A DNA stretch of 56,768 bases. Origin: Azolla pinnata (lineage: Eukaryota; Streptophyta; Polypodiopsida; Salviniales; Salviniaceae). How positions within the stretch are numbered: position 1 is the first letter of the stretch; every line of letters starts with the position of its first letter. The stretch lies in NCBI GenBank assembly GCA_037176905.1, contig JBBBWG010028788.1, positions 1-56,768 of the forward strand, read 5' to 3'. The notes under the pieces are model-generated. The model had not been told where the DNA came from and searched no databases. It saw only the letters and a program-made list of their open reading frames with translations. Position numbers and translations under genes: made by a program. Shown in pieces: positions 35,701 to 48,455 of this stretch.

Positions 35701-38700
35701 GGATGATTTTGTAATGGGGGTATGTACTATTATTAATGTTTAGATTTGTATATTGTATCTATACTTCTTTATTTTATTTATTTGTGAAACTCTTTATGGG
35801 TGTTGGGAGGAAAAAGATGATCTGGCCCATCCTCCATTATCTTTCAGCTCAATTTTAAATGTTGAATGAAGATATATTATTATTTAATATTTCCACTTTG
35901 AAATCTTCCTTTCAGGCACTAATATCACATGATAAACTTGGGATTTTGGTTCATGAGCTTTTGGTCATCGAGGTATTTGAGTAGGATGCTTATGTAGTTC
36001 GGTAATATCAAGTTACATTTATTATGTTCAATTGCTAGCTTATGTTTTTCATATCCTTAAGAAATGAACTAATGGAAACCTCTCCATTTTCAGATATGGT
36101 TGGCAAAAATATTTCCCAAAATTGTTCTCAAGATTACAAGTGACTTCTCGACAGTAAATTTGACATTAACTGTCTACCATGAAGGTTCTATAACCAACTT
36201 GCTTGAGGTACACACCTACGAGACCTTGGCTTTTGAATATTTGTATTTATGGGGGTGGAACATCTATTTGGAAGTATTTGCACTGAAATATATTGTTTTT
36301 CTGCTTATCATTGAATTACTTTGACAAGCTTTGCTAGTAAAATTGATATCCATCAGTCAAATAATTTTCAGCATTTTCCTGTTAGAAAAAGGTTTTCATA
36401 AAGAGGTCCTTAACACAACAATTTTAAAAATGAATCAAATGGCTTTTTTAATTAGTACCTGCCAAATGTTTCCCAAAAAGGGATCTCTTGAAGAATTTAG
36501 GCAGAAATAATATGCTATAGACACGAAATCCAAAGTCGGACATTTAATATGCTAGGTATAATTTGGATTACAATTCAAGTTCATTTCAGGTACTTCTATA
36601 TCACCAAGAAGCGTGTGAGGCAATGGGAGCTGATTCACTTCTTGAGGTAGTTCTATTTTTGGTATTATATTAATGATGGTAGATCCTGCATATATGCATG
36701 AAGTTGAAATCGCTTGTGTTTTATTTTTGAAGTTAAAACGTTAGGTGTTCCCCTCATTTTAGTTAGGTGTTTCCCTCATTTTAGTTTTTTGGGTTGTCTA
36801 TAGCACTGAGTACGTACTACAAAGAAAGGAAACATTGCAGATAAGACAAAAATGAAATTAAGAGAGAAGGAAACAGAACAAAGAAATATTATACTGGTTT
36901 TGAAAATGAAATTCCTTTCATTGGATAAGTTAGTTTGTTGAATTTGTCTATTCTCCTTGCCATGGAGCATTTAATTCATGCTATAGTTATGGAGACAACT
37001 GGAAAGATAGAGAATTTTATGGGTTTTGTGGATGCATAGGATAATGCAATGGAACCATCTAAATACAGGTTTAAGATGTTGTGAAGTAGTTCCAGTCAGT
37101 CAATTACTCAGAATTAGTTTACATAAGGAAAATCAAAACAATAAGATGATGGAGTGAGATTGCCTGGAATGATCGACAATCAATGTAAGCAAATTTTGTC
37201 TATAATCTGCCCGGAAGAATCTCTTCTGTATTTGACGAACAAAGCTATTGCACAAAAGGAGTGGCTCAAGTAATATTCGACTGAATGATGGATAGGAATA
37301 AGCAAACTGGCTATCGATTCAGGTTAGGCTGCCCCTTATTCATTTCAATGTATAGGACAAAGGTGTTATTGGTCTTGTCAAACCTTATGCTAATTAGTCT
37401 TTGGGTCAACTGATAAATCACATTATTGTATGATCAGAAATAACATGTATAATGCAAGGATTGCATTTCTGTTATGAAGACCTATTGATAATTCATGGAT
37501 TATCACAATCAAGAGAGTGTGTAATAAATAGTAAACAAGTTAATGATGTTTTATATGATTAATGATGTGGGAGTAATGACTTAAACCATTAATTTATCTT
37601 AGTTTTCACTGTTCTGAGTTGATTTTATTTAAATGAGATCAATGCCATATGCCACTGTTGACTTTCAAAAGTGATATCATCCAAAGATAATGAGGTACTT
37701 CATTGTATTTCAATTGTGCAGCTTGCTGATTTCTGCTATCGCAAGATTCTGTATCTCAATACAAATGCAAAAGAAGATGTCGCTTATAAAGGTGTGTTGA
37801 CTATTGGCAAATAACTGCTCTTAAAGCCATTTCGTGATGTAAATTGTAATTGCTACTTATATTGGTGCTTTCATTATCTGTTACCTAAACCTTTTCATGA
37901 TGTACACTCTGGAAAGTCGTTTTATTCCGTTTTGTTCAAATAATTTCCATTCTATCAAATTAATATACAAATACCTATATACAACCTTCTTTCTAGGACA
38001 GCCATGAGGCAGATCATAAAAACTGCATGATCACAAGTATTTCATCTAAACTGTCCAAGGTGTTGATATCCCACTAAGTATTTCATCTAAAATGTCCAAG
38101 GTGTTGATATCCCACTAAGTAAGCTTGCAAGATTGTGATCCCTAGATGAAACTCTATCTTTATAGGTCCCAAACATGGGCCCATCCATGTCAGATATTAC
38201 AGTCATTTAATGAGAATAAACTCGTTCTAAAGATGGCAAATGATAGTCTGTGGATCACTTGTTGAGGTTAAGACATCACACTTGCTACCATTAAAACACT
38301 TGTTTGGATACTGAGCGAGAATAATTGGCACTCTTCATATACCATTACCTCCGGGAGTGTATGAAAGCTATGCTTAAGAAGGCATCACTATTTCCTCGTT
38401 TCACCGAAACATTATGAATGTAAATCAAGAGTCCCCTTGATTCCACATTCAGATCACAAAAGATAAATCTCTTACTCACTAGCGCTGCATCCATTTCTTG
38501 ACTTTATCAATTGCTAACGGATGCAAAGAGGTCCTGACATACTTAATATCCATTTGAAGGGGGCTAATGGTATGCAAAAACTGCAAATTAGATCTCAAAA
38601 TTCACAGTTCAGATCTTTTTTTTCACTCCTTGGTCATGTTGAAGTTTGGTGGAGCTAGATAAATTAGAAGGTTAGTATATTGTTAATACTCAATCCCTGT

Positions 38701-41700
38701 AGAGGCCTCTCTTCACTCAAATTTTTTGTTTAAAATTTCGTCAAAAACTAAGTGGTATAACTTTTAGAACCTAAAATTTCATTGAAAACAAAGTGACGTG
38801 AATTGATATCTGATCTTTTACTTTGTTAATCTGTTATGACTTCTGAAATAACACTCACCCCAAAAGCTGTCTTAATTTAGAGAAAAAAGCTAGAGACTTT
38901 GCCAACATGACTATTCAAGAAGAATTTGAAGAGAAGGTATACGAATGCAATATTACATGTGGATTTCATGGAAAGCATTGTGTGAAACACCCTCTCATTC
39001 TAAATTCAATATGAAAGAGCTTGTTTCATTTGCTTGTATTCTGCTATAGGCTTAAATGCATCTGAGCATCGTTTAGAATGCAAGTTGCCCCTAATCTTAA
39101 ACAACAAGATGGAGTGGCCAGCACTACTACGAGTAGGCCATTCAAGGATCTTTATGGCTTATTAAGCATCCTCACAAGATGCGAAGAACTTGTTCTATTC
39201 TTTGACAATAAACAAAAGTAAGGAGATATAATTAGGGCATTTGATAACGGGCTTCCCTCTACATGATTAGTGCATCCTGCTGTAGGCTTTAGTGCATCCC
39301 TCTATTATTTATAAAGCAAGTTATTATATCACTGATCATAAATACCAAGATGGAGTGGCCTGCATTATGGTTAGCTTATGTATTACGACTAGATCATTCA
39401 AAGGCCACCATTTCTTGTCATACCAAGACCTGGTTCTATTGTTTTGATTACAAACAAAAATAAGAGAGAAATGATTACAGCATGCATTAAAGGTATATTA
39501 AGGCTCTCTAAAGGTCAAAGTGACTGATGAACCAATGTTACATGCATCTGCATCTTATGGACATCCTAGTAATTTAGAACACTCGAAATATATTCATTTC
39601 CTGTAAAACATCATTGATCAAAGCATACATAATAACATATGAGGCAACAGAGTTTACACCTGCTTATGGAGATACACGGGCATGTTTTTAGGTATCGTGT
39701 GCACGATTTCAGACGAGCATGTGTGCCTTGACAATATTACGGTAGTTCTCTGCATTTTACAGCTTTCATCTTTGTTATAATTATGAAATTTCTGTTCCTA
39801 AGTAAATCTCATTATGCTTAGATGGTAGCATTATATTATGGTTGTTAAAAATTCAAAGAACAGAAATGTTTGCAAGACTAATATTATATTTTACCATTGG
39901 TATTTACGGGAGTTAACGGAATATTGTCTGTCATCAGACAATATTGCAGCAAAAATTTGATGCATGATCATACACTTTATTGATAAGGGCCGCTTTCTTG
40001 AGATGATAAATGCTTGTGTGCAGGGCTACTCCTTAGATCATGATTGCGCCTTAAAAAATTCGATTAGATTTGGCACAAGAACGAGAGTGATATTCGAGGA
40101 ATGTCAAGTCTCTACAATCTAAACATTAGACATAAGAACACAATGCAATTTCTCAATCTGCTATGCATAAAACTGGTCGACCTCTGATCTTGCAATCCTT
40201 CAATCTGTGATGGCAGTGACATCTATCCCATTGTCAATGACACAGGTGACAAGGTCTACATGGCTTACGTGCCCAACACATTCCGATTGCTTGTTTGATG
40301 CTGACCCCCTTTGATTGTCCTTGGGGAGCCTCTATTGGTATATTCCTTGGTTGAGTTGTGGCATGAGGAATAATCACCAACTTAAAGCTTTAAGTTCGTG
40401 ATTGTCTTTGTGGCCTCGTTGTTGTGGTTACATTATTTTCTTTCAGCAACTTCTCCCTGTGTCACTTTAGTAAAGAAAGAATAAAGAGATAAAGAAGATG
40501 GAAAGAAGAATTATATATTAACGTTTTTGGCGCGGCCAATATTATTTATAACACAAAAGAGGAATTTCATCTCAGGACAAAGAGACTCCAATACCACCCA
40601 CATTGTACAGTTGTATGCAGTCGACTGGTAGGTATTGTACTTCATCCAGTCATGATCCTTGTACATGGTGTTGAGGCAGTTGGGCTTGGTTGCTTATCTA
40701 TGTACATATATTTATCCATCTATCTATCCATATGGATGAATGTAAAACATGAGTAATCATAATAGAACCAAAACATTTCCTGATTCTGTTTCTGTATCTT
40801 TGAATCTCTTCAAAGAGGATCCAATATCTATATTCCTTATTCCACTTTGTATCATTCAGAAGGCCTCCATCTACAACGCATGCAAACCATAGTTCATGCC
40901 TGGCATATTCCCCACTTAGCATTGGTTTCTCTGTTCATGCTATATGGTGTTTACTGCATAGGTACGGACTTTACAATTGTTAAAATCTACCGTATTTCTA
41001 CTTCTATATCTAGCATGCACTATAAGTAAGTTCTTCATGATTTTTTATTTCAAATTCTGATTGTATGCTTTCCGTTTGTCAACATACCAAAATTAGATAT
41101 GACATTTCGAGTATACATTATCAATGGTTTAGAGATAACATAGAATTTTCTGATTTTTAAATGTCTTCCTCGTTTTAGGTATTTGACAGACTACATCAAT
41201 GTTTTACCATTGTGTTTAATGGTAAATGCATATTTTAGTTTCTTAATTTAATTGACTAATTAATGTCTTTGTGACAAGGAGGATCCAAGTTAATATGGTT
41301 ATGTTCATCCTTCCTTCAGGCACGTTTCATAGATAAGCATGATATAATCATGAGTCTTGTCCCGTTAATTGAACATCCACCATGGAAGAGAGCGTATTGG
41401 AAAGCAGGCACACATGTGGTAATCTCTTCATTTTTTGTGAGTTTAAGAACTATTGTTTCTCATTTCGTATTTCAAATGTTGTGTTCAAACAATGGTGACT
41501 TCAACCATTGCCAGCTTAGAGACTATCTCTTTCCTCATGTACCTTAAATACTGTTCCACTCTCAAGGTGCAACTTATTTTGATTACATAAGCTTTGTGGC
41601 TCCACATTCTAAAGTTGGGATCATTAGAAGTTACGGATAGTTATAATAGTTTTCAATACTTATAGTATACTATATATGTTGTTTGAATCTGCATTTTTGT

Positions 41701-43794
41701 ATGCCAATTATTTGCTTCTTTTAGGTTGAGAAGTATGAGGAAGGAAAATGGTTTCAAGTTTCAAAAGAAGACTATTTCAAGGTTACAAAATCTGAGGCCC
41801 AGGTAGACCACAATATATTTTGGTGTAATACTTCTTGTTTGTCACTTAAGCAGCATCTTTTGATTATAAGCATCCAATCATAATGTAGGTTTGGTTGGCC
41901 ATCTATAACCTCATCATGGAACCGAATTGCCGATCTCGATACAAGTACAATGATTACCATCGTGATCAAGTTGTAAAGGTATAAACCAATGAAGAGATTG
42001 TTTGTAATGTGCGTGGAACAAAAGTTACTATTGTAGTGAGACAAATATGGAACAGAGTGTATTTTTTGTAATACAACTTGCATGCCAATGTGTGTTTCCT
42101 TCTGAGTTCAATGATTTTCAATCTGCATAACTGATACTATCACTATGTTGCTAATGCTTAAATTAAATGTTGTTTTTTTTACAGCTGCAAAAACATCTTA
42201 GGGATGCTGTTGTGGATCAGATTCCTATTTTAAAGGACCTTCAGTGGGTATGTCCGACTCTTTTGCTATTTTCTGGTCATCTTAATGTACACTAACGGAT
42301 TAACTTCATTTCAATTATATATAGGTTCTGGAAGAGATTTCACTCAATGTGAAGCCCAAATTTGAAGACAAGCAAATGAGCTCATTGATTCTGGAACAGG
42401 CTAGTGTTAAGATATTTCATGCATGCGTAATCTTTGCTTTAGGGATGGCTGAAATCTAACCAGATAACGATGCCTACCTGTATGCAGGTACCTGTGTTGA
42501 GAGAGAAATTGCTTCAATCTAGAAATTGGGGTAAGTATGATCCTCATACATTTGAAGATAACATGTCTTAATGGCTTCAGCATTGGATCTGGCTCAGAGA
42601 TTTGGGCAGAGGAACAATAAACTAAATTGTATATGAATTCTAAACACATCATTTCGTTTTTGGAATGTAGAACGAATTGCGGACATGCAATTAATGTCAT
42701 CCTATTCAAAATCAGAGACATCCCCGGGCCACATTAAGGAAATGTTAAGGATGTTCCAATTTGGGGTACAGCTTTTCCTTGTGTTTTATTACAAACGCAA
42801 GATATTTTTTAAAAGATTGGAAACTTACGTCTTGGATTAAATGCAATTTTAATTAATGATCAAAATGACATAGAAGGTGAACAACCTAAGTTATAGCTGT
42901 GTAGATGCCAAATCAATGAGTGGGAAAGTTAGTATATACAAATATGATGAATAGAGTGGTAGAGGAATAGCACTTCGATTGTTCCCTTTTGTGCCAGGCT
43001 TGAAAGGACCTTGTCACTCTTTTTAATCTATATCTGACCCTTCTGCACTATTCTGAAGGCGCATGGTCATGCATGTAGCATTTTCTCCTCTTCTTGTGTA
43101 GTATACTGATATTTTGCTTCAACCCTTCAACTCGAACCAGATTTAGTTTGTGATGAATTGGAAATGTAATGTTTCTCTCAAACAGCTGAAAACGAGTTTG
43201 CTTATTGTGAGTAGTATCCACTGCATGCTTAGTTCTTGAGTTGTCATACATAAGTTGAGCTCGCATGCATTGTGCAAATAATTCTCATTGATATTTAGGA
43301 TCTTTGTATACACAAACCTAGCCATGACCTTTCTGCACGCCATTTTTTACCAGGAATCTATGGAGGAACCTAAATGTGCTTCATGTGGAGGTCCAGCAGT
43401 ACAAAGGTGCTCAAGATGTAAATATGAATGGTTAGTTGTCTGTAAAATTCTAAATGTATATCACCTCTGGGAATTCTGACAACCAAGACTGTGATTAGAT
43501 TCAGGTGTAAATGAAAGTAATCTAGCCAACCATCAAGCAAGTAGTGCCATATTTTTGTTTATGAGAAGATTTCAGTTTACCAATTAATGTTTTGACAACC
43601 ATGGTGTTAATTGTTCCTTAGACAGAATTTACTGCTTGGAAATCAATATTTTATACATAAACTGTACCTCCAAGCATTTGATACAGCCGATTCATACTAG
43701 TGATGTTTCTTGCAGGTACTGTGGGAGGCCTTGCCAGAAGAAAATGTGGACAACTCATAAGAAGATGTGTGACATCTTGAAAAATGAAGCTTGA
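32712..43794 (+). CDS. ZMYND10: ZMYND10 (BLU) homologue, axonemal dynein preassembly factor, 20 exons, 448 aa
   Basis: Exons: 32712-32765, 33514-33579, 34938-34994, 35675-35719, 35916-35972, 36094-36207, 36590-36646, 37722-37791, 38881-38936, 39713-39741, 41179-41221, 41320-41418, 41725-41802, 41889-41978, 42185-42247, 42325-42399, 42488-42530, 42671-42765, 43354-43430, 43716-43794. The spliced frame is open for 448 codons, close to human ZMYND10 (440). The alpha-helical body matches the family along its length: HEAEYMVETLQ, WMAQHEIIEKLNLQA, YHEGSITNLLEVLLYHQEAC, LADFCYRKI, LIEHPPW, GKWFQVSKEDYFKVTKSEAQVW, LEQVPVLREKL. The C-terminal MYND zinc finger is complete: Cys 405, 408, 416, 419, 425, 429, 441 and His 437. 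Known role: a cytoplasmic co-chaperone with LRRC6 and HSP90 machinery that matures dynein heavy chains for ciliary arms. I infer sperm-flagellum assembly. Exon 10 is only 29 nt. Intron 16 uses a GC donor. Confidence 0.95.
33984..34230. repeat. Three tandem copies of an about 76-bp unit in ZMYND10 intron 2
   Basis: TTTCTGGTGGAAGAGCTTCT... starts at 33984 (diverged), 34079 and 34155. The last two copies share GTGTCTGGCAGTGTAGG. Confidence 0.85.
38035..38116. repeat. Two tandem copies of a 41-bp unit in ZMYND10 intron 8
   Basis: AAGTATTTCATCTAAAMTGTCCAAGGTGTTGATATCCCACT occurs twice in a row with one mismatch (given here only as its key phrase AAGTATTTCATCTAAA...CCCACT). Confidence 0.9.
39046..39490. 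repeat. Diverged tandem duplication, period about 237 bp, in ZMYND10 intron 9
   Basis: Shared in order: TGCTATAGGCTTAAATGCATC / TGCTGTAGGCTTTAGTGCATC, AAGATGGAGTGGCC, GGCCATTCAAGG / GATCATTCAAAGG, TTGTTCTATT / TGGTTCTATT, AATAAACAAAAGTAAGGAGA / ACAAACAAAAATAAGAGAGA. Confidence 0.7.
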
Positions 43795-44853
43795 CAGACA
43801 CCAGTATTTCAACGAACCATATGATGTGATCGATATACCAGTATAACGAGAGCTAAGTGCAAAAGTGGGTAAATCACAAAGAAATACCCCATACTCTTTG
43901 ACAACTGGTCACAAGGTTCATTGTTGAAAGATTTGTTGAAAGAGTTGCCTCATACTCTTCCATTAAAGGTTATTCTGTTGCAGGCTTAATCATCTCGAGA
44001 GAGAAAATGAGCATGTGAGTGAGCAAAGGTTATTCTGTAGAAACAATAAGGTTGGTAACCCTTGATTTTTCATTTTCATTGTCTCATTGTGACACGGGGA
44101 ACGGATGGTTAATTTAAGTTCTTTGCACAAAATTAATTGAGCAACAGGACCAAATGATGGCAATTGAAAATTGATCAGGGTGGCAATGCTTAAAGCATTG
44201 AGTCAAAATGGCTTGATATTTCAATCTTCTGCTTTTGCAAAGTGCTGTTACGTAACACGATCTTGTGCAAAATTAACTTTTGAAGTGCAAGGATAAACAA
44301 TTGTTGGGATACTGCAATAAAAAGAATGAAGTTTCACGCTTTCTGTGATACGATTTTTTTTTCTGTTTTTCTCAAGCAGTGTAGCTTTTGAACGATTTTG
44401 TTTCTGTTTTTCTCAAGCAGTGAAGCTTTTGATTTGGAAGTGTAAAGATAATTTAGAAACGAGGTCTTTAAAGTTTGAGTGACATGATACGTTGGTATGT
44501 TTCCTTGATTCCTCTTGTGCTTGTGATAAGCGTTTTAGGCTCTGGTTTTTACCGAACATGGATTCAGAACAAGTCTAAAATCTATAGATATCCCCAAAAC
44601 AGATGTGTCTGGTAAGACAAGATGAAATCAGAGCAATGGAAAACACAGCCATGAATCCATCGGAACAGAGCGAATAAACTATAGATGGGCGCAACTGTTC
44701 ATTATTTTGTAACAACAACAAAGCTCAGATGGATGGGATACAGCAACATAATTATTGTGGAGAGAACCGTCTGCAAGCAGCTTGACGATGAGAAGATGTG
44801 GTTGTATGGAACATTGCTCAGATTCGATTTTTGATAAAATAGAAGACCGATCT
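43795..44853. other. Spacer between convergent ZMYND10 and reductase genes
   Basis: 3' flanks of both genes. A local duplication, TTTTTCTGTTTTTCTCAAGCAGTGWAGCTTTTGA, occurs at about 44356 and 44400. The reductase 3' UTR part (from about 44480) has a second, diverged copy near 51.9-52.2 kb. Confidence 0.6.
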
Positions 44854-47800
44854 TCACACGAATCTATCGAGGTACTCATCGACGTGTATATACTTGACAT
44901 CAGGGTAAAGCGAGGTAGCCTCTACATCATCGGGCCCGAGCTCAAAGTTTGTCTGACCCCCTTTAATCGTAATCTCGTGCAAGATGGCCGGGAAAATGTT
45001 GCCTGGAAATGGAGTTCCTGCAATGAATTCTTCCCGACGTCAGATTATATACCACATTCAAGAAACAAGCAAAAAAGTTTGATGCCATTATGGGCTTTTA
45101 GATACTCAAACAAGAAGCAAAAAAAACTCTCTTCACCATGGCTTCAGATTGTCAAGAAACAAGCAAAACCTATCTTTCACCATGGCTTTTTAGACAGCTA
45201 AGAAAGATGCAAAAGCTGGTTTAGAAACAAGCAAAAACTGTGGTTTTCACTACGGCTTCAGAGAAACAAGCAAAAACTGGTGTTCACTATGGCTTCGGAT
45301 AGTCAAGAAACAACAAAGAGAAACTGGTTTTCACTGCGGCTTTCGATCGCAAGGAGCAAGCAAAAACTATGGCTTCAGATAGTCAAGGAACAAGAAAGAA
45401 AAGCTGGTTTTTCACTACGGCTTTAGATAGCCAAGAAACAGGCAACAACTGGTTTTCACTACAGCTCTTGATAGTCAAGCAACAAGCAAACAATTGTGGA
45501 AAAAAGCAAAAACTGGTTTTCACTATAAGCACTAATGAAGAAACAAGCAAAACTGCTTCCACTACAGCTTTAGATACTCCAGGAACAAGCAAAATCACGA
45601 CTTTATCAGATTTAAAAGAGATGGGCAGTTTTTTAAAAGGGGGGGTGGACTTGCCCTCGATCTGCTTCAGGAAATCCTCTTCAGAAAGGGTCTCCTTCTC
45701 CAAGGTCTTGCTGATCTTCTTTTCCCACTTCTCCACTAGCTCGTTCAAGGTTAAGATATTGTGTGATGGGCGGATGTGGAGCGTCTTGTTCAACGCTCTC
45801 GGATCGGAAGCCGCCTTGATCGTGTATGTCGCGATGTCTTCCTCAACGACAGAAATTGCTTGAAAAAAAAAAAAAAAAGACAAAGCAACAGCAATATAAC
45901 ATGAGAAAGAGAGCAAAGCAATAGCTAAACTGTGATGTGAATGGAAGCTCACTATCTCCTCTACCCCTAGAAAACCTTCTTTGTGTGGCAAAAGCAAAGA
46001 AATTCTGTTATTGAAATACAGCTGAGCTATATATGTTCCTCTACTTTTACATGCAACTACTCCTTCCCTCGGTGGATCTATAGCATGGCGTATCCATCTA
46101 TCTAGCTGTATGTACAATTAGAGATATTCACACGGGCACTTGCTTGGTTTTTGTATATAAATATTGAGGACACCTTGTGGGTTCAAGATGTTGTTATCAG
46201 TTTTTGGGAGGGACCACGAGCCATAATACCTTTTACATCACCACTTCCATAGATTATGACCTTGTCTCTGGGGGGTTCTTTGATTCCTTGTTGAAACAGA
46301 GGTGCAATGAAATAGCCTGCAAAGCCATTGGACACGACATACGTGTAGGGTATGCCAGCCTCTTCAATGCTCCTCCGGATTTCTCCCTTTACTTTGAACA
46401 AGTCCAGGGCCGGGTGCACGGAATGTGAACGACCGACATCATTTCCGAATTCGGAAGGCAGAAACCTCTACATAAACATCATTACAAACCCCGCGTTTCA
46501 CACACATCATTTCCAATTTCAAAACGCGAAAAATCTACTTTGCGTAACATGTTTTGCAGATCCCATTTTTAATGCACACTGTGTCCAAGGTAGAAAAAAA
46601 AACCTAACCTTACTCCCTTCACAAACATCATTATGAACCAGACTTTCACCTCGTGCTATTCCCAAAGTTAGAAGGCAAAAAACCTCTATGCAAAAATCAC
46701 CATGACATGATGAATTGGATAGAGAAAGAAAGCTGGAGCATGACATGGCAGATCTTTGAATCCTATGGCAAACCCCATTCTTAGCACACAATCATTTCCA
46801 AACTCAGGAAGGCAAATACCACCCCTCTATACTAACATCAGTAGGAACCCCACTGTAACACTTACTGAAATTAGAAAACAAAATAACCTACCCCTACACA
46901 AACATCACAAACCCATAGTACTGAAGGTTGTACTCGCATTCGTGAAGGCAGAAAAGAACTCCAAGCAGGTGATGTAGTGCAATTCAAATGCACAGGAAGT
47001 ATACAGATAAGCATAAAAGGATTAATGGGCTGGGCATTTTATCGACTAGATGCTCAATTTCATTGCTGATTATTGTAAAGGAGATCAGGCATACTTATGG
47101 TAGTAATGGGCGATACATTTAGACTAAAGAAACGTTTGGATGATTCATTCAGACTAGAGGAAACATTCAAGCAATGACAAAACTTACATCTGTTAACCAT
47201 ACCAGTGAATTTCGATCTCAAACAAATCCAATCCGCAAATCAAGGCCATGACTTTAAAAAGCATGACTAAGTTCAAAACTTCCATGAGAATTTTATTACC
47301 AAAACATTATTTTATTTACACACCTTGATTGTGCCGACTTCTTTGATGGCAGCGATGACTTTGAACTGATCATGCAATTGAGCTCCACCAACAGCAGAGA
47401 TAACAATATCCACTTGCTTAAATGCTGCTACGAGGCTCTCATGGTCCTCCAAAGAACCCTGTAAGGAAACAATCATTAGGTGCTATGTTTACTGATAACC
47501 TCCCCAAAAACATGGTTAAGATTTTTTCCATCATGTGACTGTAGATCGAGTAAACAAAACAAACAGACAAAACTTCAGGGGTGCTTAAAAGCTGTCAGTC
47601 CCGGCAAGAGCCTAAATGCATCTTAGTCTACGCATTCGCAATAAAACTCAGATCCCGACAGAAAACAATATGCTAAAAACTGGTATGGATCTCCATCTCC
47701 ATTTCCCATAAAATAGAAACACTCGAGAGAGGAAACCCACCTGAGAAACCCTAAATAAGAGGGACCCAAATCATCATTTCTGCTCGATCAGAGAGGAGAG

Positions 47801-48103
47801 CTAAGGAAACACGGAGAGAGAGAACCGCAGGATGAAAAACCGAGCAAAAGGAGCGAAGCAGGAGGGAGATCCGAAACCCTAAACCTACAGCTTGTTGGGG
47901 GGGGTACTTACGTGGAGGATGGTGACGCCTGCGGATTGGAGGGAGTGGATGAGGTCGGGTTTGGAGGAGACGGTGTGGGGACGGACGAGGGCGAAGGTGG
48001 GGTGACCCAGGGAGGGGCCGGCGAGGGCGATGAAGCGTCCGATGTAGCCGGTGGCGCCCAGAACAAGGATCCTGCTCTTCGCTTCCCCTGCTTCTCCTGC
48101 CAT
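44854..48103 (-). CDS. Isoflavone reductase-like / phenylcoumaran benzylic ether reductase-type NADPH reductase, 5 exons, 310 aa
   Basis: Exons on the minus strand: 48103-47912, 47458-47324, 46467-46230, 45858-45655, 45017-44854; 933 nt with stop, all phases consistent. It belongs to the NmrA-like atypical short-chain dehydrogenase family. The NADPH-binding loop GATGYIGRF is at residues 16-24, then RPHTVSSKPDL, HGSLEDHESLVAAFKQVD, VISAVGG, RFLPSEFGNDV, and the segment DLFKVKGEIRRSIEEAGIPY, where the family's catalytic lysine sits (Lys134/136), then YTYVVSNGFAGYF and the C-terminal SLYPDVKY and VDEYLDRFV. Known chemistry: NADPH-dependent reduction of phenylpropanoid dimers or isoflavones. The exact substrate cannot be told from sequence. 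No targeting signal is seen, so it is probably cytosolic. Intron 4 has a GC donor (GAGG|GCAAGT). Introns 2 and 4 are filled with local repeats. A truncated copy lies at 51.9-53.0 kb. Confidence 0.93.
45060..45600. repeat. Irregular minisatellite filling reductase intron 4
   Basis: About ten diverged units of a 45-65 bp phrase, AGCAAAAACTGGTTTTCACTA followed by CGGCTTCAGATAGTCAAGAAAC, occupy nearly the whole intron. The units stop before both splice sites. The phrase also appears once, decayed, in the pseudogene copy (GGCTTTTAGATATTCAGG at about 52468). Confidence 0.85.
46436..46920. repeat. Decayed repeats of the exon-3 acceptor region in reductase intron 2
   Basis: The exon 3 start with its acceptor (ATCATTTCCGAATTCGGAAGGC then AGAAACCTCTACATAAACATCA, plus-strand reading) recurs in weaker form at about 46505, 46650, 46788 and 46865. 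For example, ATCATTTCCAAACTCAGGAAGGC is followed by CCCTCTATACTAACATCA. Confidence 0.6.
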
Positions 48104-48404
48104 CGCTGCGACTGTAGAGGAGGTCTGTCTGCTTCCCCTTCTTCTTCCTTCCTTCCTTCCGCGAGCTCGCTGCTGCAGGTTCTTCTTCTTCTTTCTTTCT
48201 CTTCTCCTTCTTCTTCTTCTTCTTCTTCTTCTTCTTCTTTCTTTCTTCTTCTTCCTTCTTCTTCTTCTTCCTCTTTCCTTCTTCAGCTTCTCTTGTATTT
48301 ATACTGAAATGTGGTTTGTTTTTTCAAGGGACTGACGGTTGACCGGTACATGTTTCATGTTCAATTCTAAAATTTCCATGAATTGATTTCTCCTGTTGTT
48401 CTAA
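48104..48404 (-). promoter_or_regulatory. CTT/TTC-rich leader of the reductase gene
   Basis: On the plus strand this reads as (CTT)n and TTCCTTCC runs, so the transcript leader is GAA-rich. A matching but shorter CTT-rich stretch with CTGCTGCAGATTCTTCTCC lies at 52495-52610 next to the decayed gene copy. This supports common origin. Confidence 0.5.
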
Positions 48405-48414
48405 CTTCTCCTCC

Positions 48415-48455
<41 letters not shown>

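Noticed and set aside
40382..40405. CTTAAAGCTTTAAG as the missing ZMYND10 exon (reads LKAL)
   Set aside because: No acceptor or proper donor, and the phase fails without losing residues. The 29-nt exon at 39713-39741 fits acceptor, donor, phase and homology.
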